Source: Pelagerythrobacter marensis
GTDB lineage: Bacteria; Pseudomonadota; Alphaproteobacteria; Sphingomonadales; Sphingomonadaceae
Assembly: GCF_001028625.1 (NCBI RefSeq)
Contig: NZ_CP011805.1
Span: forward strand, 1,845,001-1,909,000
Length of the DNA stretch: 64,000 nt
Direction of reading: 5' to 3'
Shown here: positions 42,167-50,617 of the stretch, in pieces
Layout of the letters: the number at the start of each line of letters is the position of its first letter
How positions within the stretch are numbered: the stretch's first letter is position 1
The notes under the pieces: generated by a model
The model's input: the letters and a program-made list of their open reading frames with translations, nothing else
Told to the model about the DNA's origin: nothing
Database searches by the model: none
Made by a program: the position numbers and the translations under genes

Positions 42167-44002
42167 ATGTCCGAACGTCTCCGTAACGTGGCGATTATCG
42201 CCCACGTCGACCATGGCAAGACCACTCTGGTCGACCAGCTCTTCCGCCAGTCCGGCACGTTTCGCGAGAATCAGCGCGTTGACGAGCGTGCGATGGATTC
42301 GAACGATCTGGAAAAAGAACGCGGGATCACCATCCTCGCCAAGTGCACTTCGGTCGAATGGTCGGGCGGCGACGGCGAAGCGCATCGAATCAACATCGTC
42401 GACACGCCCGGCCACGCCGACTTCGGTGCAGAGGTGGAACGGATCCTGTCGATGGTCGACGGGGTGATCCTGCTGGTCGATTCGGCCGAAGGCGCCATGC
42501 CGCAGACCAAGTTCGTGACCGGCAAGGCGCTGGCGCTGGGTCTGAGGCCGATCGTCGTGGTCAACAAGATCGACCGCCCCGACGGCCGCCCGCAGGAAGT
42601 GCTGGACGAAGTGTTCGACCTGTTCGTCAGCCTCGACGCCAAGGATGAGCAGCTCGACTTCCCCGTTCTCTACGCATCCGGCCGCGATGGCTACGCCAGC
42701 GAGGACCAGGCCGCCCGCGAAGGCACGCTGGAACCGCTGTTTCAGCGGATCGTCGACCACGTCCCCGCCCCCGGCCTCGACGATAGCGGGCCGTTCACGT
42801 TCCTTGCCACCCTGCTCGATCGCGACAACTTCATGGGCCGCGTTCTGACCGGGCGGGTCCAGTCGGGCACCGTCAACGTCAACGATCCGATCCATGCGCT
42901 CGATATGGACGGCAATGTGATCGAAACCGGCCGCGCGACCAAGCTGCTGGCTTTCCGCGGGCTGGAACGGGTCCCGGTCGACAGCGCGCGCGCCGGCGAT
43001 ATCGTCGCGCTCGCCGGGCTGGAGAAGGCCACCGTCGCCAACACGTTGGCCGATCCGGCGGTGAAGGAACCGATCGCCGCACAGCCGATCGATCCGCCGA
43101 CGCTGGCCATGCGCTTTGCCGTCAACGACAGCCCGCTGGCCGGGCGCGAGGGCAGCAAGGTCACCAGCCGCATGATCCGCGACCGCCTGCTGCGCGAAGC
43201 CGAAACCAATGTCGCGATCCGCGTTACCGAGAGCGACGACAAGGACAGCTTCGAAGTCGCCGGACGCGGCGAACTGCAGCTGGGCGTGCTGATCGAGACG
43301 ATGCGGCGCGAGGGCTTCGAACTGGGCATCAGCCGCCCGCGCGTGCTGTTCCGCGAAGACGGCGGTAAGCGGCAGGAGCCTTACGAAACCGTGGTCATCG
43401 ACGTCGATGACGAGCACTCCGGCACGGTTGTCGAGAAGATGCAGCGGCGCAAGGCGGACCTGACCGAGATGCGCCCTTCCGGCATCGGCAAGACCCGCAT
43501 TACCTTCTCCGCGCCCAGCCGCGGCCTGATCGGCTATCACGGCGAATTCCTGTCCGACACGCGCGGCACCGGGATCATGAACCGCCTGTTCGAGAAGTAC
43601 GATGTCTACAAGGGCCCGATCGAAGGGCGCCAGAACGGCGTTCTGATCTCGATGGTCTCGGGCGAGGCAGTGCCTTACGCGCTGAACGCGCTGGAAGAAC
43701 GGGGCGAGCTGTTCATCGGCGGCGGCGCGAAGATCTATGAAGGCATGGTGATCGGCGAAAATGCCAAGCCCGACGATCTCGAAGTCAATCCGATGAAGTC
43801 GAAGCAGCTGACCAACTTCCGCTCCACCGGCAAGGACGATGCCATCCGGCTGACCCCGCCCCGGCGGATGAGCCTGGAACAGGCGATCGCCTATATCGAC
43901 GACGACGAAATGGTCGAAGTGACCCCGCAGTCGATCCGCCTGCGCAAGGCGATCCTGGACCCGCACGAACGCAAGAAGGCGAAACGCCGCGCCGAAGGCT
44001 AA
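42167..44002 (+). CDS. typA: Ribosome-associated GTPase TypA/BipA
   Basis: The 611-residue translational GTPase has G1 AHVDHGKTTL, G2 ERGITI, G3 DTPGHADF, G4 NKIDRP, followed by the beta-barrel domain and EF-G-like domains III and V, with AVPYALNALEERGELFIGGG in the BipA-specific C-terminal domain. It acts in 50S assembly and in translation of stress proteins at low temperature. The ATG has CTGAAAGA just before it. The gene is a single unit, followed by a strong hairpin. Confidence 0.96.
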   Translation: MSERLRNVAIIAHVDHGKTTLVDQLFRQSGTFRENQRVDERAMDSNDLEKERGITILAKCTSVEWSGGDGEAHRINIVDTPGHADFGAEVERILSMVDGVILLVDSAEGAMPQTKFVTGKALALGLRPIVVVNKIDRPDGRPQEVLDEVFDLFVSLDAKDEQLDFPVLYASGRDGYASEDQAAREGTLEPLFQRIVDHVPAPGLDDSGPFTFLATLLDRDNFMGRVLTGRVQSGTVNVNDPIHALDMDGNVIETGRATKLLAFRGLERVPVDSARAGDIVALAGLEKATVANTLADPAVKEPIAAQPIDPPTLAMRFAVNDSPLAGREGSKVTSRMIRDRLLREAETNVAIRVTESDDKDSFEVAGRGELQLGVLIETMRREGFELGISRPRVLFREDGGKRQEPYETVVIDVDDEHSGTVVEKMQRRKADLTEMRPSGIGKTRITFSAPSRGLIGYHGEFLSDTRGTGIMNRLFEKYDVYKGPIEGRQNGVLISMVSGEAVPYALNALEERGELFIGGGAKIYEGMVIGENAKPDDLEVNPMKSKQLTNFRSTGKDDAIRLTPPRRMSLEQAIAYIDDDEMVEVTPQSIRLRKAILDPHERKKAKRRAEG

Positions 44003-44032
44003 CTCGTCCAGCGCAGCATTCGCATTGTTCAG

Positions 44033-44068
44033 GGCGTCGGCCCCTCGCCGCCGCGCGGGCCCGACGCC
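44033..44068. terminator. Terminator-type hairpin between typA and ZIP-like gene
   Basis: GGCGTCGG (44033-44040) pairs with CCGACGCC (44061-44068), extended by CCC/GGG inside the loop. It lies between the convergent genes and touches the stop of the minus-strand gene. There is no T tract. Confidence 0.5.
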
Positions 44069-44833
44069 TCAGTTCACAAGATGGAGTTCGGCCAGCGCGA
44101 GCGCGGCGTAGAGCGCGGTGCCGGCGAAGAACGGCAGGAAATAGCTCTGGCGTTCTTCGGGCAGCTCCTCTTTCAGAACGACCAGGATGATGGCCCCGCC
44201 GACGAAGGCGAAGAGCCCCCCGATCGCCAGCGGCGGAAGCGCCAGAGCCACGCCGGCCAGCCAGCCGCCCAGTGTCGCGAGCACCAGTGCCCAGCGCCCC
44301 CGCCGGTCGTAGAGTTCGACATGATGGCGGCGCGCGCCGTAATCGGCGGTGACGAAGTGGAGCATCATCGCCACGAAATAGAGCGCCAGCCCGGCCGCGC
44401 TCTCATCCTCCCGATGGTTGAGGAGATAGGCGATGACGAAAATCAGCAGCCCATTCGCGCCGATGTGGAGGCGGAACATCGCGTGTTCCGGCCTGTCCCG
44501 CCCTTCGCTTTCGCGCTGGGCATCGCGCGATGCGACGATCGCCCGTTCCATTCCGTAGAACAGGATCAGGCCGGCGAGGGCCAGGGTATAGACGGCCGCT
44601 TCGGCAAGCGGCGCCGCCAGGCCGGTCGCCCGTTCGAAACTCGCGGCGTGGGCCCCGATCTCGGGCATGATGTGCAGGAAAACATATCCGACCGCGACCC
44701 CGCCCGCGAAGCTCAGCCACCGGCTGCGAGGGGTCGCATCGAGAATGCGCAACCGCCCCACGAACAGGTGAACCGCGCAGAACGCGAGGGTCATGACGAA
44801 CGTGGCGAAGGGCAGGAAAAGATCGGCCACCAT
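44069..44833 (-). CDS. Polytopic membrane protein, distant ZIP-like
   Basis: The 254-residue protein has about eight membrane segments. VAVGYVFLHIMPEIGAHAASF resembles the HLLPE segment of ZIP metal transporters, and VVLKEELPEERQSYFLPFFAGTALYAALAL resembles the ZIP C-terminus. However, the metal-binding HSxxDG/HExxxG motifs of the central helices are replaced by RLHIGANGLLIFVIAYLL and MMLHFVTADYGAR. It may have lost transport or transport something else. Function is unassigned. It is convergent with typA and divergent from putP. Confidence 0.75.
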   Translation of the reverse strand: MVADLFLPFATFVMTLAFCAVHLFVGRLRILDATPRSRWLSFAGGVAVGYVFLHIMPEIGAHAASFERATGLAAPLAEAAVYTLALAGLILFYGMERAIVASRDAQRESEGRDRPEHAMFRLHIGANGLLIFVIAYLLNHREDESAAGLALYFVAMMLHFVTADYGARRHHVELYDRRGRWALVLATLGGWLAGVALALPPLAIGGLFAFVGGAIILVVLKEELPEERQSYFLPFFAGTALYAALALAELHLVN

Positions 44834-45045
44834 CCAACAATACTGGGCCAGCCCCGGTCATGATGACAACTGCAAAGGCAGTCCTTCCCCATCCTGCATA
44901 AAATGTTGCGCAGGCAGATAACATCGTTTCCCCATCGCCAATCGACACTGTTACGATCGATTGCCCGCCAGCAATGCACGGCTGATCGCGGCGAATTTTG
45001 CCGAACCGGTAGTAATTGGCGCGGTTGCTTGTTACCCCCTCGCCC

Positions 45046-46518
45046 ATGCAGACAGGGACCCTCGTTTCACTCGCCCTCTATTTCGTTCTCATGCTGGGCA
45101 TCGGGCTCTATGCCTGGCGCAAGTCGACCGACACGTCCGAAGCTTATCTGCTCGGCGGGCGTCAGCTTCACCCCGCCGTCGCCGCGCTCAGCGCGGGCGC
45201 ATCGGACATGTCGGGCTGGTTGCTTCTGGGCCTTCCCGGCGCGCTCTACGCTGCCGGCCTGGTCGAAGCGTGGATCGGTATCGGGCTGTTCGTCGGGGCG
45301 CTGGTCAACTGGATCGTGGTGGCCCCGCGCCTGCGCGAACAGACGGTGCGGCTGGGCAATGCGCTGACCATTCCCGAATTCCTCGCCAATCGTTTCCCCG
45401 ACAAGGCGACCGCCCTGCGGGTGGTTTCGGCGATCATCATCGTCGTGTTCTTCACCGTCTATACCGCGGCCGGCCTGGTCGGCGGCGGCAAGCTGTTCGT
45501 GACCAGTTTCGCCGGCCTCTTCGGCGATGTGGGCATGAGCGATTACATGTTCGGCATCTGGCTGACTGCGGGCGTCGTGCTCGCCTATACGATGGTCGGC
45601 GGCTTCCTCGCCGTCAGCCTGACCGACTTCGTCCAGGGCTGCATCATGGTCGTCGCGCTGGTGATCATGCCGCTGGTGGTGATGTTCGGCCCCGGCGGCA
45701 GCGCGGGCGAATCGCTGACGCTGGTTCAGCCCGGCTTCCTCGACATCGGATACGGCCTGACCTTCATCGGCTTCCTCTCGGCGGTGACCTGGGGCCTGGG
45801 CTATTTCGGGCAGCCGCATATCATCGTCCGCTTCATGGCCGTTCGCAGCCAGAAGGACGTGGCCGTCGCGCGCAATATCGGCATGACCTGGATGTTCATC
45901 TGCCTGATCGGCGCGCTTGGCGTCGGGCTGGCCGGGCGGGCCTATGTCGCGCGCAACGGCCTGGTGGTGGACGACCCGGAAACGATCTTCATCGTGCTCG
46001 CCAACCTGCTTTTCCATCCGCTGGTTACCGGCTTTCTTCTGGCCGCCCTGCTCGCCGCGATCATGAGCACGATCAGCTCGCAGCTGCTGGTATCGTCCAG
46101 CTCGCTCACCGAAGATTTCTATCGTCTCTTCCTGCGCAAGGAAGCGAGCGAGCGCGAGATCGTGAATGTCGGACGCGGGGCGGTGCTGCTGGTCGCGCTG
46201 GCGGCGATCGTCATCGCTTCCGATCCGGAGAGCAAGGTTCTGGGCCTCGTCTCCAACGCCTGGGCCGGTTTCGGCGCGGCGTTCGGGCCGCTGATCATCC
46301 TGTCGCTGACCTGGAAACGCATGACCGGGGCTGGCGCGGTTTCCGGCCTGGTGGTCGGGGCCGGCGTGGTCGGCCTGTGGATCGCGATGGGGTGGAACGG
46401 CAGCTTCCTGGGCGGCGAAGGGGTGTACGAAATCATTCCGGGCTTCATCGCCTCGTGGCTGGCGATCTGGGGCGTAAGCCTTGCGACCGCCCCCACCGCG
46501 GTGGAGCAAACCGCCTGA
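45046..46518 (+). CDS. putP: Sodium/proline symporter
   Basis: The 490-residue SSS-family transporter has 13 expected helices. Characteristic segments are SEAYLLGGRQLHPAVAALSAGASDMSGWLLLGLPGALY, ALTIPEFLANRFPD, GGFLAVSLTDFVQG and GFLLAALLAAIMSTISSQLLVSSSSLTEDFYR. All match PutP, which imports proline with sodium. The ATG at 45046 is preferred over ATG 45016. No putA proline oxidase is nearby. The gap 44834-45045 is a divergent promoter region. Confidence 0.92.
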   Translation: MQTGTLVSLALYFVLMLGIGLYAWRKSTDTSEAYLLGGRQLHPAVAALSAGASDMSGWLLLGLPGALYAAGLVEAWIGIGLFVGALVNWIVVAPRLREQTVRLGNALTIPEFLANRFPDKATALRVVSAIIIVVFFTVYTAAGLVGGGKLFVTSFAGLFGDVGMSDYMFGIWLTAGVVLAYTMVGGFLAVSLTDFVQGCIMVVALVIMPLVVMFGPGGSAGESLTLVQPGFLDIGYGLTFIGFLSAVTWGLGYFGQPHIIVRFMAVRSQKDVAVARNIGMTWMFICLIGALGVGLAGRAYVARNGLVVDDPETIFIVLANLLFHPLVTGFLLAALLAAIMSTISSQLLVSSSSLTEDFYRLFLRKEASEREIVNVGRGAVLLVALAAIVIASDPESKVLGLVSNAWAGFGAAFGPLIILSLTWKRMTGAGAVSGLVVGAGVVGLWIAMGWNGSFLGGEGVYEIIPGFIASWLAIWGVSLATAPTAVEQTA

Positions 46519-46616
46519 TCGCTCTGCCGACCCGGTAACCGCCCCGTGCCGGCGACAGAGCTTCTGGCAAGTTCCTGGCAATGCGCCATTAACCCGCGCC
46601 GTTGCACAAGGGCGAG

Positions 46617-47291
46617 ATGGTTCGCGCGTTCGCAATTGGGATCAGCGTCCTGGCGCTGGCTGGATGCCAGATCCTGCCCGGAAGCGATCGATCCGGGTCC
46701 GACCGCTCACCCGCCAGCGGCGCCGGGAATACGATTTCGAACAATCCCGAGGCACGCCAGTGCCTCGCCGATCTGGGCGCCACCGGCGCTGGCTTCACCC
46801 CATTGCCCGATCGCCATGCCGGGCGCGGCTGTTCGCTGATCAACACGGTCGAACTGTCCCGCCTGCCCGGCGACCGCGGGGCCTTTACGGTGAGCAACCT
46901 CGGCCCTGTCGCCTGCCCGACCGCAACCGCCTTCACCGCTTGGGTCCGTTACGGTGTCGACCGCGCGGCGCGGGCCTATCTCGGCAGTCCGATCGTGCGG
47001 GTTGAAACGATGGGCAGCTATGCCTGCCGCAATGTCGCGGGCAGCGGGCGACGTTCCGCCCACGCCACGGCGGAGGCGATCGACATCGGCGCGTTCCATC
47101 TGGCCGACGGACGGCGCATCAGCGTGCTGAACGACTGGGATGGCGGAACCTCCGCCGAACGCAAGTTTCTGCGCGTGATCCAGCGCAGCGCGTGCAAACG
47201 GTTCGAAACGGTGCTGGGCCCCGAATACAACGCCGCGCATCGCGATCACTTCCATCTCGAACGCGGCGGCGACGGGGGTTTCTGCCGCTAG
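46617..47291 (+). CDS. Extensin-like C-terminal domain lipoprotein
   Basis: The 224-residue protein has lipobox LALAGCQIL. Its extensin-like C domain contains RGCSLINTVELSRLPG, LGPVACPTATAFTAWV, SAHATAEAIDIGAFHLADGR and AHRDHFHLERGG. The H...D...HxH arrangement is like that of LAS (VanY/MepA) metallopeptidases, so a cell-wall peptidase role is plausible but unproven. ATG 46617 was chosen over TTG 46602. It is a single gene in the same direction as putP and convergent with the LuxR-type regulator. Confidence 0.85.
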   Translation: MVRAFAIGISVLALAGCQILPGSDRSGSDRSPASGAGNTISNNPEARQCLADLGATGAGFTPLPDRHAGRGCSLINTVELSRLPGDRGAFTVSNLGPVACPTATAFTAWVRYGVDRAARAYLGSPIVRVETMGSYACRNVAGSGRRSAHATAEAIDIGAFHLADGRRISVLNDWDGGTSAERKFLRVIQRSACKRFETVLGPEYNAAHRDHFHLERGGDGGFCR

Positions 47292-47295
47292 GCGA

Positions 47296-47898
47296 TCAGG
47301 GCTGCGTTTCCAGGCAGATCCGCACCGCCTCGGCCGGATGCCGCGCCCCCAGCTTCGCCATCATGTTGGCCCGATGGATTTCCACCGTCCGCGGGCTGAT
47401 CTTCAGCATGCGCGCTATCGCCTTGTTGCTGCTGCCCCGGGTCAGCCATTCCAGCACTTCGCGTTCGCGCCGGGTTAGCGCCCTCACCCGCCGGCGCGCG
47501 TCAATCAGGCGGCGCTGCGCCGCGGCGTGCGCTTCTGCATCGGGCTGCACCCGCACCAGCGCCGCGCGCAGGACCGCTGCGGTCAGCGGCAGTGGCAGGA
47601 AATCGATTGCGCCCGCGCGGATCGCCGCAACCACTTGCGCCGTATCGGGCCAGGGCGCGACGGCCAGCACCGGCAAGCCGACATAACGATCGGTGAAGTG
47701 TGCCATCGCCGCACGGATGCCACCCCACGGCGCATGGTCGCGGACCACCGCGATCCCCGCTTCGGGGCGGAAATCCGCCACTTCGCCGACCGTGCCGTAA
47801 ACTTCCGCGTGGCGGCCCGCCGCCAGCGCCAGACGGGCCAGTTCCGCCCGCTGGCGCGCATCGGGGTCGACGATGTGGAGGGTCCTGCTTGCGTCCAT
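47296..47898 (-). CDS. LuxR/FixJ-type response regulator with atypical receiver
   Basis: The 200-residue protein has an N-terminal receiver-like domain (about 1-115) and a LuxR HTH (about 135-195: LTRREREVLEWLTRGSSNKAIARMLKISPRTVEIHRANMM). In the receiver, the acidic pocket is only partly visible (HIVDPDARQRAEL), and the segment where the phospho-Asp should lie reads GIAVVRDHAPWGG, shifted by one residue against FixJ. Phosphorylation may be altered or absent. No kinase is next to it. It lies downstream of the Anbu operon on the same strand, but a strong hairpin separates them. Confidence 0.85.
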   Translation of the reverse strand: MDASRTLHIVDPDARQRAELARLALAAGRHAEVYGTVGEVADFRPEAGIAVVRDHAPWGGIRAAMAHFTDRYVGLPVLAVAPWPDTAQVVAAIRAGAIDFLPLPLTAAVLRAALVRVQPDAEAHAAAQRRLIDARRRVRALTRREREVLEWLTRGSSNKAIARMLKISPRTVEIHRANMMAKLGARHPAEAVRICLETQP

Positions 47899-47964
47899 GC
47901 GCGGCAGCGATGCCCCGATTTGCCGGTCGCGGGGGAGATGCAGTGGCCACCGTTTCGGATGTTT

Positions 47965-47999
47965 TACCTGCCCTGGCGCGAGACGGCGCAGGGCAGGTA
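47965..47999. terminator. Hairpin after the Anbu operon
   Basis: A perfect 11-bp stem, TACCTGCCCTG (47965-47975) with CAGGGCAGGTA (47989-47999), with a 13-base loop lies in the 169-base gap between the Anbu gene and the LuxR-type gene. There is no U-run on the minus strand, so it may work as an RNA end-protecting or Rho-assisted terminator. Confidence 0.5.
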
Positions 48000-48067
48000 C
48001 GCAGGCGCCGGATCAACGCCGAAATGGAGCTATCAGGAGCGGGCTTTTTGATCGGCCCGGTGCCGCT

Positions 48068-48838
48068 TCAACTTTCGCCGGCAGCCTGGTCATCATCGCC
48101 GAAATAGAAGCTGTAATCCGGCAGCGAATGGAACGCGCTGCGCAGCGCATCGCCCCAGCTTGAAGAGATCGCCTGGAAATAGGGATCGTCGTGGGTGATC
48201 CGCCGCGTATGCGTCGGCGCGAACCCGTCGCGTTCTATCACCATCAGATCGAGCGGCAGGCCCACGGAAAGGTTCGCCTTCAGCGTCGAATCGAACGACA
48301 CGGTCAGCAGCTTCACCGCATCTTCGAAGCTCATCGCCCGGTCGTATCCGCGGATCAGGATCGGGCGACCGTACTTCGTCTCGCCGATCTGGAAGAAAGG
48401 TGTGTCGAAGCTGGCTTCGATGAAGTTTCCTTCGGGATAGATCAGGAACAGGCGCGGCTCCATCCCGTCGATCTGCCCAGCCAGGATGACCGACGCGGTA
48501 AAGCGGCCCCGCCCGCGATCGCCGTTGGCCAGCTGGCGTTCCTCGATCGTCGCCCGCAAAAGCTGCCCGATCTCGGTCGCGACCTGAAACATGCTCGGCG
48601 CTTCCAGCAACGAATTGTGCCGGTCGTCGGGCGCCTTGGTCCGTTCTTCGAGCTGGCTGATGACCGCTTGGGTTGTCGCGAGATTGCCCGCGGTCATGAC
48701 CGCCAGCATCCGTTCGCCCGGCACCTGCCAGTGGAACATCTTGCGGAACACCGAAATGTTGTCGACGCCCGAATTGGTGCGAGTGTCGCTCATCAGGACA
48801 AGGCCCTTGTCGAGCACCATGCCCACGCAATACGTCAT
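48068..48838 (-). CDS. Anbu, proteasome-related Ntn peptidase
   Basis: The 256-residue protein is a beta-type proteasome relative. It begins MTYCVGMVLDKGLVLMSDTRTNSG with Thr2 as probable nucleophile after Met removal, then Lys in FRKMFH, MTAGNLATTQAVI and FTASVILAGQ, and ends DYSFYFGDD. Anbu is the proposed ancestral form of the proteasome/HslV subunits, and its known structures are open, lock-washer-like rings. Peptide substrates have not been shown. Its ATG overlaps the transglutaminase stop (TAATG). The full neighbourhood (ATP-grasp, alpha-E, transglutaminase) is present, as described for Anbu clusters. Confidence 0.94.
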   Translation of the reverse strand: MTYCVGMVLDKGLVLMSDTRTNSGVDNISVFRKMFHWQVPGERMLAVMTAGNLATTQAVISQLEERTKAPDDRHNSLLEAPSMFQVATEIGQLLRATIEERQLANGDRGRGRFTASVILAGQIDGMEPRLFLIYPEGNFIEASFDTPFFQIGETKYGRPILIRGYDRAMSFEDAVKLLTVSFDSTLKANLSVGLPLDLMVIERDGFAPTHTRRITHDDPYFQAISSSWGDALRSAFHSLPDYSFYFGDDDQAAGES

Positions 48839-49653
48839 TACTGATCCACCTGCTGCTGTTCGACCGCGACATCGACGTCGAGATTTTCGCTCGCCGCGCC
48901 GAAGCTGATCCCCGTGATCGGCGCCGCGTCGCGATAATCGCGGCCGGTCGCGACCCGCACATAGCGCGGATCGGGGCTGATCCCATTGGATATATCGAAC
49001 CCGACCCAGCCCAGCCCTTCGACGTGCGCTTCCGCCCAGGCGTGGGTCGCGTCCTGTTCGACCCGGTCGTTCATCATCAGATAGCCACTGACATATCGCG
49101 CGGGGATCTGTGCCGCACGCGCTGCGCCGATGAACACGTGGGCGTGATCCTGGCACACGCCCTGCCCCGCCTCCGCCGCTTCTTCCGCAGTCGTGTCGAC
49201 CCGCGTGCTGCCCGTCCGGTACTCGACCTCGCTGCGGATGCGCCCGGAAAGCGCGTGCAGGAAATCCAGCTTGGCATCCGGTCCGCAATCGAGATCGCGC
49301 AGGATGCGCCGAACCGCGTCGCCCGGCCGGGTCAGCCGCGTCTGCGCGAGAAAGCTCCACAAGGGCAGGTGTCCCGAATGATGGCCGATCACGCCGGCAT
49401 TGTCTTCGGTGTCGACCGTTCCCGAACAGCTGACGACGACTTCGCGCACGCCCTGCTCGACCGCGATCAGGGTGACGTGGTTGAAATGCTGATCGTCATA
49501 TTCGAGCTGGGGCACGGCGTTTTCGTATTCCATGTCCCAGGTCAGGATATCCTGCCCCTGCGTCGCCTTCGGCGTCAGGCGCAGCCGCTGCAATGCATGA
49601 ACCACCGGTTCGGCAAATGCGTATCGCGTTCTATGGCGTATCGACAGGCGCAT
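48838..49653 (-). CDS. Transglutaminase-like Cys protease family protein
   Basis: The 271-residue protein has the bacterial transglutaminase N-terminal beta domain (MRLSIRHRTRYAFAEPVVHALQRLRLTP) and the core. The catalytic triad is Cys in GQGVCQDHAHVFIGAARAAQIPARYVSGYL, His in ATHAWAEAHVEG and Asp in GFDISNGISPD. Members of this group are thought to act as peptidases or amide-modifying enzymes and are tied to Anbu and alpha-E genes. It begins 3 bases after the alpha-E stop and its stop overlaps the Anbu start. The C-terminus is acidic, ending VEQQQVDQ. Confidence 0.93.
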   Translation of the reverse strand: MRLSIRHRTRYAFAEPVVHALQRLRLTPKATQGQDILTWDMEYENAVPQLEYDDQHFNHVTLIAVEQGVREVVVSCSGTVDTEDNAGVIGHHSGHLPLWSFLAQTRLTRPGDAVRRILRDLDCGPDAKLDFLHALSGRIRSEVEYRTGSTRVDTTAEEAAEAGQGVCQDHAHVFIGAARAAQIPARYVSGYLMMNDRVEQDATHAWAEAHVEGLGWVGFDISNGISPDPRYVRVATGRDYRDAAPITGISFGAASENLDVDVAVEQQQVDQ

Positions 49654-49656
49654 GGG

Positions 49657-50601
49657 TCAGCTCAGAAACCTGTAGTCTTCGGCAATGCCCTTGGCGATGG
49701 CGTTGTTCGCCTGCGTGAAATGGCGCAGGAAATCGTGCAGGCCGCGTTCGAAAATGCCGTCGATGGTGAGATCGGACAGCCGCGTCGCGCTTTCGCGCAT
49801 CAGTGCGTTGCTTTCCCCTTCGCGGCCATGCATCCGCGCCAGCGCGGCCAGCTCTTCGCGCAGCGCGGTGTGACAGAAGGCGAGGCTGCGCGGGAAACGG
49901 TCGTCGAGGACGAGGAACTCAACGATGACGCGGGCATCGATCCGCCCGGCGTTGAGCCAGCGGAACGCGCGATCGCCCGATACCGACCGCAGGACCTGGT
50001 CCCACTGCCCGGTGTCGAGGCTGGTGCCGACGTAGGATAGCGAGGGCAGAAGCAGGTAGTATTTCATGTCGAGGATTCGGGCGACACAATCCGCCCGTTC
50101 CACGAACGTGCCCGCCCGCGCGAAATGGAACCCTTCGTTGCGCAGCATCGAACCGCTCATCGCGCCGTGCACGACCGTCCCCGCCCGCCGGATGATCTGG
50201 ACTGCTTCGCCCACGCTGTTCTGGGCCAAGGGCCGCGCGAGCAGGCGGGAAATTTCCATCCAGCTTTCGTTGATCGCTTCCCACAGTTCGCCGCTGATCG
50301 CATTGCGCACGGCGCGCGCGTTGGTGCGCGCGGCGCCGATCATGGCCAGAACACTGGTGGCATTGTCGGGGTCGCGCAGCAGATAGTTCCACGCCTGATG
50401 GCCGGTATAGGTGCCGTGCTTGTTCTCGTACCCGGCGCGCTGGCCGAACGCCTCGATGACGGATCGCCATTCTTCTTCCGCCGTCGCGACATCGCGGGTC
50501 AGCGCCATGTGGAAACCCGCCTCCAGCAGGCGTGCGGTGTTTTCGGCACGCTCCAGACAGCGGCACATCCAGAACAGGCCGTGAGCGGTTCGACCTAGCA
50601 A
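49657..50601 (-). CDS. Alpha-E domain protein
   Basis: The 314-residue, almost all-helical protein has MLGRTAHGLFWMCRCLERAENTARLLEAGF, NARAVRNAISGELWEAINESW and AGTFVERADCVARILDMKYYLLL, all typical of the alpha-E (DUF403) family. It has no catalytic motif of known type. In Anbu clusters it is always next to the circularly permuted ATP-grasp enzyme, and sometimes fused to it. It may be a partner that carries the substrate. The role is unknown. It starts 16 bases after the ATP-grasp stop. Confidence 0.92.
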   Translation of the reverse strand: MLGRTAHGLFWMCRCLERAENTARLLEAGFHMALTRDVATAEEEWRSVIEAFGQRAGYENKHGTYTGHQAWNYLLRDPDNATSVLAMIGAARTNARAVRNAISGELWEAINESWMEISRLLARPLAQNSVGEAVQIIRRAGTVVHGAMSGSMLRNEGFHFARAGTFVERADCVARILDMKYYLLLPSLSYVGTSLDTGQWDQVLRSVSGDRAFRWLNAGRIDARVIVEFLVLDDRFPRSLAFCHTALREELAALARMHGREGESNALMRESATRLSDLTIDGIFERGLHDFLRHFTQANNAIAKGIAEDYRFLS

Positions 50602-50617
50602 GAGCGCCTCCCGACCA

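Noticed and set aside
42056..43966. 636-codon minus-strand frame opposite typA
   Set aside because: Antisense to a textbook GTPase; composition is His/Asp/Arg-rich as expected from reversed codons.
46565..46580. Sigma-54-like TGGCAAG-N4-TGGC upstream of the extensin-like gene
   Set aside because: Spacing fits but two consensus positions fail; kept out of the feature list as likely chance.
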